This document shows positions 8,951 through 17,660 of a stretch of DNA of 64,000 nucleotides, in pieces. The notes under the pieces were generated by a model. That model had not been told where the DNA came from and did not search any database. It saw only the letters and a program-made list of their open reading frames with translations. The translations under genes and the position numbers were made by a program. Source of the DNA: Deltaproteobacteria bacterium (lineage in GTDB: Bacteria; Myxococcota_A; Polyangia; Polyangiales; Houyiibacteriaceae); the NCBI GenBank assembly GCA_017644045.1, contig JAEPMI010000008.1, positions 532,613 through 596,612 on the forward strand, written 5' to 3'. Every line of letters starts with the position of its first letter. The stretch's first letter is position 1.

Positions 8951-10297
8951 TCAGAGGACGTCGCTGCAGCAGCCACCGACGCAGGTGCCGGGACAGCGAT
9001 TCGTGGAGCCGCCGCCGCACTCGTTGCAGAGGCCGCAGGCGTCCCCATCTTCCTTCGCGCAGCCGCGCGGCTCGAGGACCGGGTTGGCCATCGCACACGC
9101 GCCCGCTCCGTCGCACTCGAGGTCGTAGCAGCTGCGTCGTTGTGTGCCGGAGCTGCAGCTGATGCCGATGCACGGGCCCCAGGCGCCGCAGCTGCTCGCG
9201 CCGCAGGTCACGCCGCTCGGCTCGGGCGCGTTCACGCAGCCGCCGGGGCCGCAGCTGTCGGCGGTGCAGGGGTTGCCGTCGTCGCAGCCCGCGGGGACGC
9301 AGCTGCCGCCACAGCACATCTCGCCACCGCTGCACGTGTCCGTGCGCTGACAGGTGTCGCCCATGCAGGTCGCGGTCTGGCAGGGGCCGGCCACGCAGTT
9401 CATCGGGGTGCAGGTGGGGTACTGGCAACCCGCCGCTTCACAGGTGCCGCCGGCGGAGTCGGTGCAGCGGCCGTCGTCGGGGGCGTTCGTGCAGGTGTCC
9501 CCGGCCTCGTCGCAGCCGTCGGCGGTGCAGTCGATCGTGTCGGCGCAGTCGGGGGCGCTGCCGCCCACGCAGGAGCCGGCGGCGCAGCGCTCGGCGCCGT
9601 TGCAGAAGGCGCCGTCGTCGCAGTCGGCGTCGGCGGTGCAGTCCGGCGGCGGGCCCATGTCGACCTCGCCGCCACCGCCGTCGTCTTCGGGGTCCGGCTC
9701 GAGCCGCACGCAGCCGAGCTCCGGCAGGCACCCCTCGCCATCGTCGCAGCGCTCGCTGAAGGCGACGTCGAAGCAAGCGCCGTCGACGCAGCGCGCCTCG
9801 GCGCACGCGCCGATCGGCGCGGCGCAGTCGGCGTTCGCGGTGCAACGCTCGCCCTCGCAGGCCTCCGGTGTCTCGGGCGAGCAGTCGGGCGCGACGCACT
9901 GGCCGTCCTCGCACTGCGTGGCTTCGGACGAGCCCGAGGGCGACGGGCAGCTCACGCCGGAGCAGTCCCGGGTGAAGACCAGCGTCACGGCGTTCGTGCT
10001 GCTCACGCGAACCTGCACGACCCGCTGCGCGAGGACGGCTCCGTCCAACGTCAGCCGGCCCCGGACGAAGGCCTCGTCTCCTTGCACCGGGATCTCCGCG
10101 ATGCGGACGCCGGCGACGAAGTCCTGGGTGCCGTCGACCGCGACCAGCTCGACGAAGTCCGTGTCATCGACGGAGAGGCTGACCTCGTCGAACTCCACGT
10201 CCGGAAGGTAGTCGGTGCGGACGTTGACCCGAACGAGGCCGCTCTCGCTGCAGTCGCAAGCCCCGAGGAACATCAGACAGAGGAGGGCGCGGCGCAT
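8951..10297 (-). CDS. Cys-rich lipoprotein
   Basis: Protein of 448 aa. The N-terminus 'LLCLMFLGAC' is a lipobox (Cys14). Residues about 20-115 form a Cys-poor beta-rich domain with alternating Val/Asp. From about residue 115 onward Cys occurs every few residues in EGF/TIL-like or MopE-like units, such as 'CDDGEGCLPELGC', 'DCTADADCDDGAFCNGAERC' and 'CSGGEMCCGGSC'. The acidic linker 'EPDPEDDGGGGEVDMG' separates two Cys-rich halves. It is probably surface-exposed. Function unknown. It has the same repeat style as the proteins at 1119 and 43207, a family trait of Myxococcota. Confidence 0.78.
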   Translation of the reverse strand: MRRALLCLMFLGACDCSESGLVRVNVRTDYLPDVEFDEVSLSVDDTDFVELVAVDGTQDFVAGVRIAEIPVQGDEAFVRGRLTLDGAVLAQRVVQVRVSSTNAVTLVFTRDCSGVSCPSPSGSSEATQCEDGQCVAPDCSPETPEACEGERCTANADCAAPIGACAEARCVDGACFDVAFSERCDDGEGCLPELGCVRLEPDPEDDGGGGEVDMGPPPDCTADADCDDGAFCNGAERCAAGSCVGGSAPDCADTIDCTADGCDEAGDTCTNAPDDGRCTDSAGGTCEAAGCQYPTCTPMNCVAGPCQTATCMGDTCQRTDTCSGGEMCCGGSCVPAGCDDGNPCTADSCGPGGCVNAPEPSGVTCGASSCGAWGPCIGISCSSGTQRRSCYDLECDGAGACAMANPVLEPRGCAKEDGDACGLCNECGGGSTNRCPGTCVGGCCSDVL

Positions 10298-10318
10298 TCG
10301 GACAGGTTAGCACTCGGA

Positions 10319-10786
10319 TCAGCAGGCGCGCGCGAGGGGCGGCGTCGACGGGCGAGCCATCCGACGACCCGGATGACAGACCGCGGCTTCGAGCTCGCCG
10401 GCGACCAGGTGTGGGTCCAGCTCTCCGCAGAGCACCACGTCACAGCCGGACTCGAGCGCGAGCTGTTCCACCGCCGCGTCGTGGGTGCGGGTCGTCGCGA
10501 GCACGGCGACGTCGCTGGTCGCCTCGTGGGAGCGAAGGGCGCCCACCAGCGCCAGGACGTCGTGGCCCGGCATGTCGAGGTCGACGACCAGCGCGCGGCT
10601 GCCGTTCTCCGCGATCAGCTGCAGCGCCTGCTCGATGTCGGAGGTGCACGTCGAACGGAACCCCCACAGCTCGAGGGTGCGACGGCAGACCTGTACCGCG
10701 TCCTCGTCCTCCCAAGGCTGGACGACGACCACGGGGACGTGGGTCGAGGAGGAGCAGAGGGAGTGGTGGGTGGTGTGTCGAGTCAT
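10319..10786 (-). CDS. Single-domain response regulator (degenerate receiver)
   Basis: Protein of 155 aa from the ATG at 10786. This start is preferred because the receiver fold begins shortly after and the longer frame to 10894 is low complexity. The CheY-like core is visible: the acidic cluster 'WEDEDA' (about 25-30), the phospho-acceptor Asp69 in 'ALVVDLDMPG', and 'AVLATT' with the conserved Thr/Ser site. The Lys that normally lies in the 'K(P)' turn near the end is not evident ('VVLCGELDPH' occupies the place), so phosphorylation chemistry may be altered. There is no output domain and no kinase nearby. It probably acts by protein-protein contact. Confidence 0.75.
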   Translation of the reverse strand: MTRHTTHHSLCSSSTHVPVVVVQPWEDEDAVQVCRRTLELWGFRSTCTSDIEQALQLIAENGSRALVVDLDMPGHDVLALVGALRSHEATSDVAVLATTRTHDAAVEQLALESGCDVVLCGELDPHLVAGELEAAVCHPGRRMARPSTPPLARAC

Positions 10787-10977
10787 GGGTGTTCGTCCGC
10801 GCTCCGGGTCGTTCGGAGTCACCGAGACGAGATGCAAGGGCCGTGCACAGCGAATGTCCCGCCCTGGTGACGCTCGGTCGCTGCAAAAATGCACGACGAG
10901 GCGACTTGCCCCGGTGGTCCCGCTGGGGTCGACTCGGCGGCGGCTCCAATGCTAGGGAGCCTCCGAGGTGATTGTTC

Positions 10978-11865
10978 ATGAGTGACGTGAAGATCTTCGG
11001 CGTCGTGGGCGCCGGACAGATGGGGCGCGGCATCGCGCAGGTCGCAGCGCAGACCGGCTTCGAGGTGAAGCTGCTCGACGCGCAGCAGGACTGGGCCGAC
11101 GCGGGCAAGGAGCGCATCGCCAAGGGGCTCGACCGCCTCATCCAGAAGGAGCGGATGACCCAGGCCGACGCCGACGCCCTCCTCGGGCGCATCACGCCGA
11201 CGGCCGACTACGCCGACTTCGCCGACGCGGACATGGTCGTCGAGGCCGCCACCGAGGACCTGGCGATCAAGGAGTCCATCTTCCGCAGCGCCGACCAGGC
11301 GATGAAGAAGGCGTCGGGCATCCTCGCGAGCAACACCTCGAGCATCTCGCTCACCAAGATCGCGGCCGCCACCGAGCGGCCCGACAAGGTGATCGGGATG
11401 CACTTCATGAACCCGGTGCCGCTGATGAAGCTCGTCGAGCTCGTGCGCGCGCTGCAGACCAGCGACGAGACCTTCGACGCGACCGCCGCCATCGGCGAGC
11501 AGATGGGCAAGGTCCTGGTCAGCACCAAGGACATGCCCGGCTTCATCGTCAACCGGATGCTCATCCCGTTCCTGAACGAGGGCTGCTTCGCGCTCCAGGA
11601 GGGGCTCGGCACCGTCCACGACATCGACACCGCCGCGAAGCTCGGCCTGAACCACCCGATGGGCCCCTTCGAGCTCGCCGACCTCATCGGCCTCGACACG
11701 GTGCTCTACATCGGAGAGGTGCTGCACCGCGAGTTCGGTGACGACAAGTACCGCCCGCCCGCCACGCTTCGGAACTACGTCGCCGCGGGCTGGCTCGGTC
11801 GCAAGACCGGCCGCGGTTTCTACCACTACGACGAGCGCGGCAAGCCGATCCGCGAGGGAGCCTGA
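10978..11865 (+). CDS. hbd: 3-hydroxybutyryl-CoA dehydrogenase
   Basis: Protein of 295 aa. The ATG at 10978 follows GAGGTG by seven bases; an in-frame TTG two codons earlier is less likely. The NAD-binding Rossmann motif 'GAGQMGRGIAQ' begins near residue 10. The catalytic region 'HFMNPVPLMKLVELV' and the C-terminal helical domain with 'GFIVNRMLIPFLNEG' and 'GLNHPMGPFELADLIGLD' are complete. It oxidises or reduces (S)-3-hydroxybutyryl-CoA/acetoacetyl-CoA with NAD(P). It is followed three bases later by the enoyl-CoA hydratase, so the two form an operon and presumably share substrates with the thiolase at 5387. Confidence 0.92.
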   Translation: MSDVKIFGVVGAGQMGRGIAQVAAQTGFEVKLLDAQQDWADAGKERIAKGLDRLIQKERMTQADADALLGRITPTADYADFADADMVVEAATEDLAIKESIFRSADQAMKKASGILASNTSSISLTKIAAATERPDKVIGMHFMNPVPLMKLVELVRALQTSDETFDATAAIGEQMGKVLVSTKDMPGFIVNRMLIPFLNEGCFALQEGLGTVHDIDTAAKLGLNHPMGPFELADLIGLDTVLYIGEVLHREFGDDKYRPPATLRNYVAAGWLGRKTGRGFYHYDERGKPIREGA

Positions 11866-11868
11866 GCC

Positions 11869-12651
11869 ATGAGTGACGTCGTCCTCTTCGAGACCACCGA
11901 GACCGACACGGGCGCGACCATCGCGCTCGTCACCATCAATCGCCCCGACAAGCTCAACGCGCTGAACCGAGACGTGCTCACGGGGCTCGAGATGCGGCTC
12001 GGCGAAGCGCGCGACGCGGGCGCGCGATGCATGATCGTCACCGGCGCGGGCAAGGCCTTCGTCGCAGGCGCGGACATCTCGGCCATGCAGGACATGACGC
12101 CGGGCGAGGCACGCGACTTCTCCGAGCTCGGCCACCGGGTCGGCCACGCCATGGAGGCGCAGCCGTACCCGATCATCGCGGCCATCAATGGCTTCGCCCT
12201 CGGCGGCGGCTGCGAGCTCGCGCTCGCGTGCGACTTCGCCTACGCCTCGACCAAGGCCAAGCTCGGCCAGCCCGAGACCAAGCTCGGCGTGATCCCCGGC
12301 TTCGGCGGCACCCAGCGGCTGCTCCGTCGGGTCGGCGTCGCGATGGCCCGCGAGCTCGTCTACACCGGCAAGATGATCGGCGCCGACGAGGCGCTGCGCA
12401 TCGGTCTCGTCAACGAGGTGCACGAGCCGGAGGCGCTCATGCCCGCCGTCCGCAACGCCGCCGAGATGATCTGCGCCAACGGCCCGGTCTCCATCGACCT
12501 GGCCAAGAAGGTCATCCTCAAGGGCCGCGACAAGGCGCTCAGCGACGCCAACCGTCTCGAGGCCGCCGCCTTCGGCCGCTGCTTCGAGTCGCCGCAGCAG
12601 AAGGAAGGCATGGCCGCCTTCCTCGAGAAGCGCCCCGCCAACTTCGAGTAG
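11869..12651 (+). CDS. Enoyl-CoA hydratase (crotonase)
   Basis: Protein of 260 aa, standard length. The oxyanion-hole segments '[12 protein letters not shown]' and '[14 protein letters not shown]' are present. Both catalytic acids of crotonase are found: Glu in 'GGGCE' and Glu in '[15 protein letters not shown]'. It hydrates crotonyl-CoA to 3-hydroxybutyryl-CoA reversibly. It starts three bases after hbd, so the pair is one transcription unit. A GC hairpin with a TTT tail lies just after the stop (12674-12716). Compare the second crotonase at 42275, which lacks these acids. Confidence 0.92.
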   Translation: MSDVVLFETTETDTGATIALVTINRPDKLNALNRDVLTGLEMRLGEARDAGARCMIVTGAGKAFVAGADISAMQDMTPGEARDFSELGHRVGHAMEAQPYPIIAAINGFALGGGCELALACDFAYASTKAKLGQPETKLGVIPGFGGTQRLLRRVGVAMARELVYTGKMIGADEALRIGLVNEVHEPEALMPAVRNAAEMICANGPVSIDLAKKVILKGRDKALSDANRLEAAAFGRCFESPQQKEGMAAFLEKRPANFE

Positions 12652-12673
12652 CCCTCGGGAATACGCGACCGCT

Positions 12674-12716
12674 CCGCCGCCGTCTGGCCCCGCGATGGGC
12701 TGGAGGGCGGCGGTTT
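12674..12716 (+). terminator. GC hairpin with TTT tail after the crotonase gene
   Basis: Arms CCGCCGCC (12674-12681) and GGCGGCGG (12706-12713) pair perfectly, with a further four-base GCCC/GGGC helix inside, followed by TTTCGTG. It lies 22 bases after the crotonase stop and looks like an intrinsic terminator. The ATG of the next gene (12695) lies within the loop region, so the element could also affect initiation of that gene. Confidence 0.5.
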
Positions 12717-13963
12717 CGTGTGTGCTGATCGCGGCGTGCGGGGGCGCGACCACGGAGCGGGCGGCCACGCCACCGCCGCTGGTGACACCAGTGGCCGAGG
12801 CGCCGCCGCCGGAGCCGGAACCCGAGGTGCCCTGTGGCGCCAGGCCCTCGGCGACACTGGCGATCCGGGGCGTTCGCGACGAGCCCGGTCCCTGCCATCT
12901 CACGCGTGAGGTGGCCGAGCGGCAGCCGGCGCTCATCGGCGAAGCGATCCGTGCTCACTTCGAGGGGCTGCGCACCGGCTCGGTCTCCGTACGGCAGCAC
13001 ACGAGCGACCTCGGCGGCGACTACCCGCGCAAGAAGCCCGAGGAGCTCGCGGCCATCGGCGCCCGCGAAGGGTTCTGCCCGACCTACGTCACGGCCCTGG
13101 AGTTTCCGCACGGCTACGCCCATCGGGCTGTCGCGGAGGTCGCCGTGGAGCGCGCGTCGGGGGGGCGGCTCGAGCTGGAAGTCCAGCTCTGGTTGCGTGA
13201 GGACCAGTGGCTCGTGGACACCGATCACCTCTCCCGCGAGCTGATGCAGGTGCTCGCCCTCGAGGGTGCCGTCGACGCTCTTCGGAGTGGCGAACCGGTC
13301 GCTTGGGCGCATCGCGACGACTACCCCGTCGAGGAGCGAGAGGTCGGCGACGACCTGCTGGTGCTCAGCTGCCACCACCACCAGCGACTCTGCATGCGCG
13401 GGTTCGGCTGGTCGTGCAGCCGAGACCTGCGCACGACCCCGGACATCGTCTCCGTCCAGTGGGAAGAGGTCGACCGCGACCTGGACGAGCGAGGCGTCGG
13501 GTGGCTCGCGATGCAGCGTCATCGCGCCGAGTTGGGGGGTGCGGAGATGAACGCCGGCGATAGCGCGCTCGTGACCTTCCTCGTGGCCCGCTCTTCGCTG
13601 GCGCTGCATGGCTCACTCCCGATCGGCGGCTACGTGTCCGAACGGATCTCTCACGAGCCGGGTGTCGAGAGCATCTGGGAGAGCTCCAACGTGCAGCCGA
13701 CGAGCCTTCGGCTCGGCGTGGACGGTTGCGTCGAGCTCGGACCGATCGAGCGGGTGTCCGTGACCCACGACCGCCTCTCGGGGCGCACGGACCGGTCGAG
13801 CGCTCCCGCCGCGCTGACGCGGTGGCCCCGGCGAATGAACGGGTTCGACCTCACGGGCGTGTACGGCGCGGCGGAGCGCGACTCCTCGGGCGCGTGGGAC
13901 GCGATCCCGGGCGGTGGCTTCCTCCGTCGCGACGACTCCGAGCCCGCCTGCGCGGCTCGCTAG
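12695..13963 (+). CDS. Hypothetical lipoprotein
   Basis: Protein of 422 aa. The start is set by the lipoprotein signal 'MGWRAAVSCVLIAAC' (Cys15); internal starts would destroy it. A Pro/Glu-rich linker ('PPPEPEPEVP') follows, then a soluble domain with scattered Cys ('CHHHQRLCMRGFGWSC') and an 'HxH'-rich patch. No family recognised. The start codon lies within the crotonase terminator hairpin and no good ribosome site is visible. Its stop overlaps the stop of the convergent gene at 13960. Confidence 0.65.
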   Translation: MGWRAAVSCVLIAACGGATTERAATPPPLVTPVAEAPPPEPEPEVPCGARPSATLAIRGVRDEPGPCHLTREVAERQPALIGEAIRAHFEGLRTGSVSVRQHTSDLGGDYPRKKPEELAAIGAREGFCPTYVTALEFPHGYAHRAVAEVAVERASGGRLELEVQLWLREDQWLVDTDHLSRELMQVLALEGAVDALRSGEPVAWAHRDDYPVEEREVGDDLLVLSCHHHQRLCMRGFGWSCSRDLRTTPDIVSVQWEEVDRDLDERGVGWLAMQRHRAELGGAEMNAGDSALVTFLVARSSLALHGSLPIGGYVSERISHEPGVESIWESSNVQPTSLRLGVDGCVELGPIERVSVTHDRLSGRTDRSSAPAALTRWPRRMNGFDLTGVYGAAERDSSGAWDAIPGGGFLRRDDSEPACAAR

Positions 13964-14385
13964 CCTTCGCGGACTCGGCGGAGCGCTTCGGCTTCGTCGA
14001 GCAGCACCTCGGCGACGTTCCCGTCGGACTTCATGTGTCCCTCCACGTGCGTGCGGCCGAGCTCGGTGGCGACGAGCACGATCAGCCGTGGGTGGCCGGA
14101 GAGGAACGCGGAACGCCAGATGGCCATCGCCTGCTCGAACTCCGGGTCGGCGCGGCCTGCTGCTCGCCGGAGATCGACGAGCAGCGGCTTGGCCGCCGCG
14201 TCCCGCGCCAGCTGCATCGCGTCGGAGAGCTGGGTGTGCTCGGCGACGATCGCGTCACGATCGGGGTAGGGCACATTCGAGCGAACGAGGTGACGGAAGC
14301 TCCCGCGGTCCTCCAGCGTGTGGAAGACGGTGCTGTGCAAGATCGTCCGTTCCTCGTGTGCCCGATTCGCCTGCACGCCGACCAC
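13960..14385 (-). CDS. Hypothetical protein, STAS/SpoIIAA-like size
   Basis: About 141 aa. No ATG is available; GTG codons at 14385 and 14376 are the candidates, and neither has a strong ribosome site. The sequence 'KPLLVDLRRAAGRADPEFEQAM' (21 residues, written with minor uncertainty in boundaries) followed by 'RLIVLVATELGRTHVEGHM' has a strand-helix-strand rhythm similar to the SpoIIAA/STAS-like proteins found in Deltaproteobacteria and Myxococcota. That fold assignment is inference. It is preceded on the same strand by the SRPBCC gene (38 bp away). Confidence 0.55.
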   Translation of the reverse strand: MVGVQANRAHEERTILHSTVFHTLEDRGSFRHLVRSNVPYPDRDAIVAEHTQLSDAMQLARDAAAKPLLVDLRRAAGRADPEFEQAMAIWRSAFLSGHPRLIVLVATELGRTHVEGHMKSDGNVAEVLLDEAEALRRVREG

Positions 14386-14423
14386 AGTATGCCACGGGCG
14401 GGAGCCTCGTGGATCGGCGGGGC

Positions 14424-14846
14424 TCAGCTCTTGCCGAGCTTCTCTTGCACGCTGCCGATGCCGGAGTCGTAGAGCCCGCCGACGAGCTCGGCCACCACCT
14501 CCGAGGGGGCGCCCGCGGGCTCGAAGGTGCCGGTCCATGTGATGGTGCAGCCGTCGCCGTCCGGACTCACCACCATCGTCGACTGGTACTCGGCCATGGG
14601 GAGGGGACCCATGTCGGTCATCGAGTAGGTGTACGTCATGGCGTCCGCGTCGAACGCCTCGAGCCGTTCCGCGATCTTCGCGCCATCTTGCATGGTCACG
14701 GTGCGAACGGCGCCGATGCCCTCGCCCTCGGTCTCGCTCGCCGCGACCGGCGGAAGCCACGCGGGAAGCCCATTGAACTCGGATACCAGCGCCCAAACGT
14801 CGGCGGCCGCCGCCTCGATGCGCCCGCTCTTCGATACCTCAGCCAT
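14424..14846 (-). CDS. SRPBCC family protein (polyketide cyclase-like)
   Basis: Protein of 140 aa with GGGGAGGA upstream of the ATG. It begins 'SKSGRIEAAAADVWALVSEFNGLPAWLPPV', the classic start of the START/Bet v1-like polyketide_cyc2 family (strand, two short helices, Trp). It ends in the long C-terminal helix 'GLYDSGIGSVQEKLGK'. The family binds hydrophobic ligands in a cavity, and ligand and reaction vary. No partner genes point to a substrate. Cytosolic. Confidence 0.82.
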   Translation of the reverse strand: MAEVSKSGRIEAAAADVWALVSEFNGLPAWLPPVAASETEGEGIGAVRTVTMQDGAKIAERLEAFDADAMTYTYSMTDMGPLPMAEYQSTMVVSPDGDGCTITWTGTFEPAGAPSEVVAELVGGLYDSGIGSVQEKLGKS

Positions 14847-14914
14847 CTATTCCTCCCCGTCGTGGTGGTGGTCCGCCATCGCGGCGACCGGCGGAGCCTA
14901 CCACTGCTGGGGGG

Positions 14915-16006
14915 TCATTCGGGCCACGGGACGTCCTGCCAACCCGCCTCGCTCCGCAGTCGGTCGGAGAGCGCGTCCGTGGCCGTCTCCAGCTCGTAGT
15001 CGTAGGGCGGCGTGAACACCGCGTCGGGCATGTGCTCGGTGAACTCGATCACGTCGCCTTCGAGCGGGCGCTCCAGGTTGCCGACGAAGCGGGCGAGGCC
15101 GCGCCCCTCGTTCTCGCTGATGACCTTGTGACCGACGTTGGTCTGGGGCGCGAGAACGTTGTGCTCGACCAGGATCTCGGCGGGCTCGATGCGCGCCGAC
15201 ATCGCCGTTCCACTGATCCACTCGATCAGGTTGTTGAACGAGTGCGCGCGCCCGAAGCGGATGAAGGGCAGGCGCTGGACCACGTTGTCGTACCAGTTGT
15301 GGTGCCCTGTCCACCGCATCGACGCCCCGTCGCCGTCGTCGCTGCCGGCGCCGACCAGCATGGCTTTGTCGTGGTCGAAGATGTGCGTGTAGGAGACGGT
15401 GACTCCGGTCACGCCCTCGGTGGCGTCGAAGGCGCCGTCGCCACCGTTGGAGAGGTCGCAGTGGTGCACCCACATGTGCTCGCCACCGTTGTAGAAGCGG
15501 ATGAGATCGTTCGGAGCGTCCCGTAGCTTAAGGTTGTTGAGGATGACGTTGCCCGCGCCGTTCTGGATGAAGAGGCCTCCGCCCGTGATCGTGATGTCGG
15601 CGCCACGCCCGTCGATCGTCTTGTCGCTGCCGACCTGGATGTCCGAGTCGAGCTCGATGACGCCATCGACCTCGAAGCGAATCCACGCGGGCCCGGTCAT
15701 CGTCGCGGCCTCTCGCAAGGATCCCGACCCCGAGTCGGCGAGCGTGGTCACGACGACGACTGGTCCGCCCGCACCGCCCGTGGTGCCCTCACCGAAGCCG
15801 ACGAGCTCCGCGAGCAACGCCTCGTGAGCCGGCCCTCCGCCGAGGTCGGCTCCGGTGCCCGCGTCGGGGTCGGGGTCGGGCGTGGTCGCGTCGACGTCGC
15901 CGGCGTCCCGAACGGCAGCGTCCGGGATCGTGGCGTCCATCGCGAGGTCCGTGTCGTCGTCACCGCAAGCGACGACGAGGGCGAGGATGGTGATCAGGCG
16001 GCCCAT
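14915..16006 (-). CDS. Pectate lyase-like (PL1 family) lipoprotein
   Basis: Protein of 363 aa. The ATG at 16006 has AGGAG eight bases upstream. Lipobox 'ALVVAC' (Cys14), then an Asp/Thr/Pro linker to about residue 55. The catalytic domain carries the PL1 landmarks in order: 'GFGEGTTGGAGG', 'KTIDGRGADITI', 'WVHHCDLSNGGDG', 'VTVSYTHIFDHDKAML', 'RWTGHHNWYDN' and 'RLPFIRFGRAHSFNN', the last containing the RxPxxR catalytic arginine. Such enzymes cleave pectate by beta-elimination with calcium. As a lipoprotein it would act at the cell surface or in the periplasm. Activity on pectin is a family-level inference. Confidence 0.85.
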   Translation of the reverse strand: MGRLITILALVVACGDDDTDLAMDATIPDAAVRDAGDVDATTPDPDPDAGTGADLGGGPAHEALLAELVGFGEGTTGGAGGPVVVVTTLADSGSGSLREAATMTGPAWIRFEVDGVIELDSDIQVGSDKTIDGRGADITITGGGLFIQNGAGNVILNNLKLRDAPNDLIRFYNGGEHMWVHHCDLSNGGDGAFDATEGVTGVTVSYTHIFDHDKAMLVGAGSDDGDGASMRWTGHHNWYDNVVQRLPFIRFGRAHSFNNLIEWISGTAMSARIEPAEILVEHNVLAPQTNVGHKVISENEGRGLARFVGNLERPLEGDVIEFTEHMPDAVFTPPYDYELETATDALSDRLRSEAGWQDVPWPE

Positions 16007-16104
16007 GGCATTCACTCCTGCCCGGCCAAGCGGCCGAGCGTAGACTCACGCTACTCCGCGAGGTCGAGGGCGTGAAAGCTCAGGAATCGCACGCCGTATG
16101 AGTG

Positions 16105-17607
16105 CTACGCGCCTGCGAGCTGCTCCGCGATCGGGCGCGCGGCCTCGCGGTCCGAAGGGACGAAGCCGATGCGAGTCCGCCGGTCGAGCAGATCGGCGGC
16201 GGTGAGTGCGCCCTCGTGCTCGACGGCCCAGACGAGCTCGGCTCGGGTGTAGGGCAAACCGGGAACGACCCGCTCGGCGAGTGCGGGCTCCGACGCCATG
16301 CGTTCGCGGAGCCGTGGCGCCTCCGACCCGTATCGCGCCCCGAGCCACTCGCTGGACGGTTCGGTCGCGCCGACGAGCGGAAGCGTCCGGGTGCGACACG
16401 GGCCGGCGCTCAACCCGGGCCGGCTGACGAGGGCGTCGACGGCGTCCTCGGCCATGCGCCGGTAGGTCGTCAGCTTTCCTCCGACCAGACTCAGCATGCC
16501 GTGCGCGCCCTCGTGGACCGCGTGGCGGCGGGAGAGGTCTGCGCTCGTGCCAGACGAGCCGGCCAGCAGCGGCCGGTAGCCGGCGTAGGTGCCGACGACG
16601 TCGTCGGGAGTGAGAGCCTCGCCGAGCGCGCGATTCGCCGTCTCGAGCAGGAAGGCGACGTCGGCGGGCTCCGCCTTCGCCTCGTCCTCGATCGTGTCGC
16701 TCAGGTCGTCCGTGAGGCCGAGGATCACGCGTCCGTCGAGCTGCGGCAGGAAGAAGACGTAGCGCGAGATGGTCCCCGGCACGGCGACCATCAGCGCCGC
16801 CGTCGGGGAGCCGAGCCGCTCTCCGTCGAAGACCAGGTGCACGCCCTTGCTCGGCTTCAGCGCGACGGTCGGGTCGATCGTGTCGGCCCAGACCCCGGTC
16901 GCGTTGATGACGTGGCGCGCGCGGATCTCGAAGCTCGCGCCGCCGATGGCGTCCGCCACCGTCACGGCGCCCGGTCGGACCGCCTCGGCGCGGCAGTAGG
17001 TCAGCACCTTCGCGCCCTCTCGCGCCGCGGTGCGGGCGAGGGCGACCACGAGCCGTGCGTCGTCGGAGACCTGTCCGTCGAAGGTGAGGAACGCGCGCCG
17101 GACACCCTTCGTCTGCATCCGCGGGAAGTACGAACGAGCGGCGTCGACTCCGATGAGTCGCGGGCGGGGCAGCCGAGCACGCGGTGTGCCCGCGGCCATG
17201 CGCAGCGCTTCGGCCGCGCCGAGCGCGGCGACGTTCAGCGGCGTGAGGTGCCGTGGAACGGAGGTCCCGATGGGCGTGACCATCGGCAGCGCGCGGATGA
17301 GGTGCGGCGCGGTCGACTGCATGAGCACGTCGCGCTCGACCGCGCTCTCGTGGGCGATGCCGACGTCACCCTTCGCGAGGTAACGGAGTCCACCGTGCAC
17401 GAGCTTCGACGACCAGCGGCTCGTGCCGAACGCGAGGTCCTGCGCGTCGATCAGCCCGACGCTGAGGCCCCGACTCGCGGCGTCGACCGCGACCCCGGCT
17501 CCGCTCACGCCGGCACCGATGACCAGCAGGTCCACCGCTTCGCCGTCGGCGAGCGCGCGCAGGTCCGCCGCCCGACGAGCGCGATTGAGTGAGCTCGGGT
17601 CCGCCAT
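16105..17607 (-). CDS. glpD: Glycerol-3-phosphate dehydrogenase (FAD), GlpD-like
   Basis: Protein of 500 aa. The ATG at 17607 precedes the FAD-binding 'DLLVIGAGVSGAGVAVDAASRG' (about residues 25-46, boundaries approximate). 'DLAFGTSRWSSKLVHGGLRYL' and 'HVINATGVWAD' are diagnostic of GlpD. 'GGKLTTYR' lies near the end of the catalytic domain, followed by the C-terminal helical cap. It oxidises sn-glycerol-3-phosphate to dihydroxyacetone phosphate and passes electrons to quinone at the inner membrane. The frame stays open upstream to 19338, but that part is a shadow of the WG-repeat gene. No glpK or glpF is nearby. Confidence 0.92.
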   Translation of the reverse strand: MADPSSLNRARRAADLRALADGEAVDLLVIGAGVSGAGVAVDAASRGLSVGLIDAQDLAFGTSRWSSKLVHGGLRYLAKGDVGIAHESAVERDVLMQSTAPHLIRALPMVTPIGTSVPRHLTPLNVAALGAAEALRMAAGTPRARLPRPRLIGVDAARSYFPRMQTKGVRRAFLTFDGQVSDDARLVVALARTAAREGAKVLTYCRAEAVRPGAVTVADAIGGASFEIRARHVINATGVWADTIDPTVALKPSKGVHLVFDGERLGSPTAALMVAVPGTISRYVFFLPQLDGRVILGLTDDLSDTIEDEAKAEPADVAFLLETANRALGEALTPDDVVGTYAGYRPLLAGSSGTSADLSRRHAVHEGAHGMLSLVGGKLTTYRRMAEDAVDALVSRPGLSAGPCRTRTLPLVGATEPSSEWLGARYGSEAPRLRERMASEPALAERVVPGLPYTRAELVWAVEHEGALTAADLLDRRTRIGFVPSDREAARPIAEQLAGA

Positions 17608-17660
17608 GGCGTGAGCTTTGGTCAAACGGCGCCGGCGGTCGAGCCGGCGCCGCGTTCGGT

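Noticed and set aside
10819..12936. 705-residue open frame opposite hbd and the enoyl-CoA hydratase
   Set aside because: Antisense shadow spanning two well-defined enzymes on the other strand.
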